Shown piece after piece: positions 62,811 through 64,000 of a stretch of DNA of 64,000 bases (its first letter is position 1; each line of letters opens with the position of its first letter). Below the pieces are notes generated by a model, which saw nothing but the letters and a program-made list of their open reading frames with translations, had not been told where the DNA came from and did not search any database. Origin of the DNA: Liolophura sinensis (lineage: Eukaryota; Mollusca; Polyplacophora; Chitonida; Chitonidae). The stretch is taken from contig NC_088305.1 in the NCBI RefSeq assembly GCF_032854445.1, positions 28,298,628 to 28,362,627 on the forward strand. The letters run 5' to 3'. A program made the translations under genes and the position numbers.

Positions 62811-64000
62811 CTGTAATTATACAAGCACAAAAGATTCAGTTAACTTAATATTTAGCGAATTTCCTTCATTGTTATTATATTATGTACTTCAGATCATTTT
62901 AGTTTAACTAACATGCACCTTCTTATGTTTTAAACAATAAAATAGAACTGGTAAATAATAACAACATTTAAAATGTGTGCACATAGTTTTATCATGGAGT
63001 AGACTTTACACTTTCTACAGATGCTTACAGGCTACAGGTATTTCAAAATGTTGCTATCTTTCTTTCCTGCCTTACGTAGGATGGTCTACCAGCAAAACTG
63101 TGGGATAACTGTCCTGACAGCCGGCGTTTGCATGAAACATCCTTTAGTATGGCGAAATGGTGATAAAGTACTATTCAACAAGTCAACGAGAAAAATAATA
63201 CTCAAAAATTAGACAAGACATGATTAACATGTGCTAACCTTCTCATGGCCTCAAGGTTCTTACTTATGAACAAGCTGTTAACCCATGTGATCGTTTGTTG
63301 CGAATAAAATACTGTGAAATTTTTTTGCTCTTTTTCTCACTAAAAAAAAGTTACACTCAAAAACATAATACTTTTCGTCACCTACGCAGCTTTTGCACTT
63401 ACTACAAATTAGTTGAAACAAGTCAACATTTGTCCATCTGGCAAGGGAGTGATTGATTTGATGTTCAAAAGCATAGTAAAGAAAGTGAGAGTTGGTCATG
63501 TAAGACAAAGGTATTTTTCTAACTCGAGATTGGTCAATTTCTTTGCAAAAGCGGCTTTTGGGGGATTTTTCTAACAGCTTCTATCCATTTTTTAATAAAC
63601 TGATCACATAACCGTCAGTTAACACACTGTATTAGCCACTTGGTTTTAGGAAATACCTAACTAGTCCACACATTATGTAGTCCTAAATTATGTAAACATA
63701 ACTTAACTTGCTTTCCCCAGGTATATTTAGTTGGTTGTTGCATAAGTGTTCACTACACGATACTGCTTAATTTCTTTTGGTTTGAAATTAATATTTTAGC
63801 CCAGCAGCCGATCACACCAGTTTTGAGTGTCACCCTAATGACCATAAATTTTCGTCCATGACTAACTTGCCCATTTTTCCGGATTCTCAGAGATCTGTTG
63901 ATTTTAGAAAGGTGTTTTGAAGTTGCTTGGAACATGGCTTAATATTCTACTGGAAAGTTGTAAGTTTCAGCAACGGAAATAATATTTTGTGACATTTATT
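62811..64000. other. Intron reaching the window end, nothing recognised
   Basis: No linker exon is recognisable in the 1.2 kb upstream of D module 14, although siblings have one within 650-850 bp. The next exon is probably outside the window. Confidence 0.5.

Overview
The window is eukaryotic nuclear DNA. It has long AT-rich introns, GT-AG spliced exons, tRNA-derived SINEs and many minisatellites, with no operons or ribosome binding sites. The SINE families and the module types suggest a marine lophotrochozoan, most likely a mollusc. That placement is inference from remembered repeat consensus sequences, not a search.

One minus-strand gene fills the window. I can place 49 exons between 62,810 (5' side) and 208 (3' side). 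Neither the start codon exon nor the stop codon exon is inside, so the gene continues past both ends. The exons sum to about 17.3 kb, roughly 5,780 residues. Nearly all module borders are phase 1, and the chain joins without a phase conflict. Four exons carry internal frame-breaking indels. The product reads as a giant secreted mucin-like, SCO-spondin/hemocytin-like glycoprotein. It combines many single-exon discoidin-like (F5/8 type C, galactose-binding-fold) modules called D, Thr/Pro/Ser-rich linkers called PTS or L, two ordinary two-exon F5/8C domains, and a cysteine-rich core of TIL-like and VWC-like modules.

Layout in the direction of transcription. 62.8-49.1 kb: D modules alternating with short Thr-rich linkers. 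49.4-39.4 kb: D modules alternating with long PTS exons, one of 2,148 bp. 38.6-36.2 kb: a 30-bp exon and the first two-exon F5/8C domain. 35.9-35.3 kb: a PTS exon. 33.7-14.3 kb: the cysteine-rich core with a second two-exon F5/8C domain at 24.8-23.5 kb. 13.8-0.2 kb: a divergent D module, then a recently duplicated array of D and linker exons.

The most unusual feature is that the 3' ends of three different exons, with their 5' splice sites, have been copied in tandem: 26 copies at 58-bp spacing (21.0-22.5 kb), 6 copies at 78-bp spacing (28.65-29.08 kb) and 2 copies at 34.7/35.3 kb. Other points of note are an odd third cysteine in almost every D module, lineage-datable SINE insertions, and a 73-codon secreted-type ORF of unknown identity (38,656-38,877) inside an intron.
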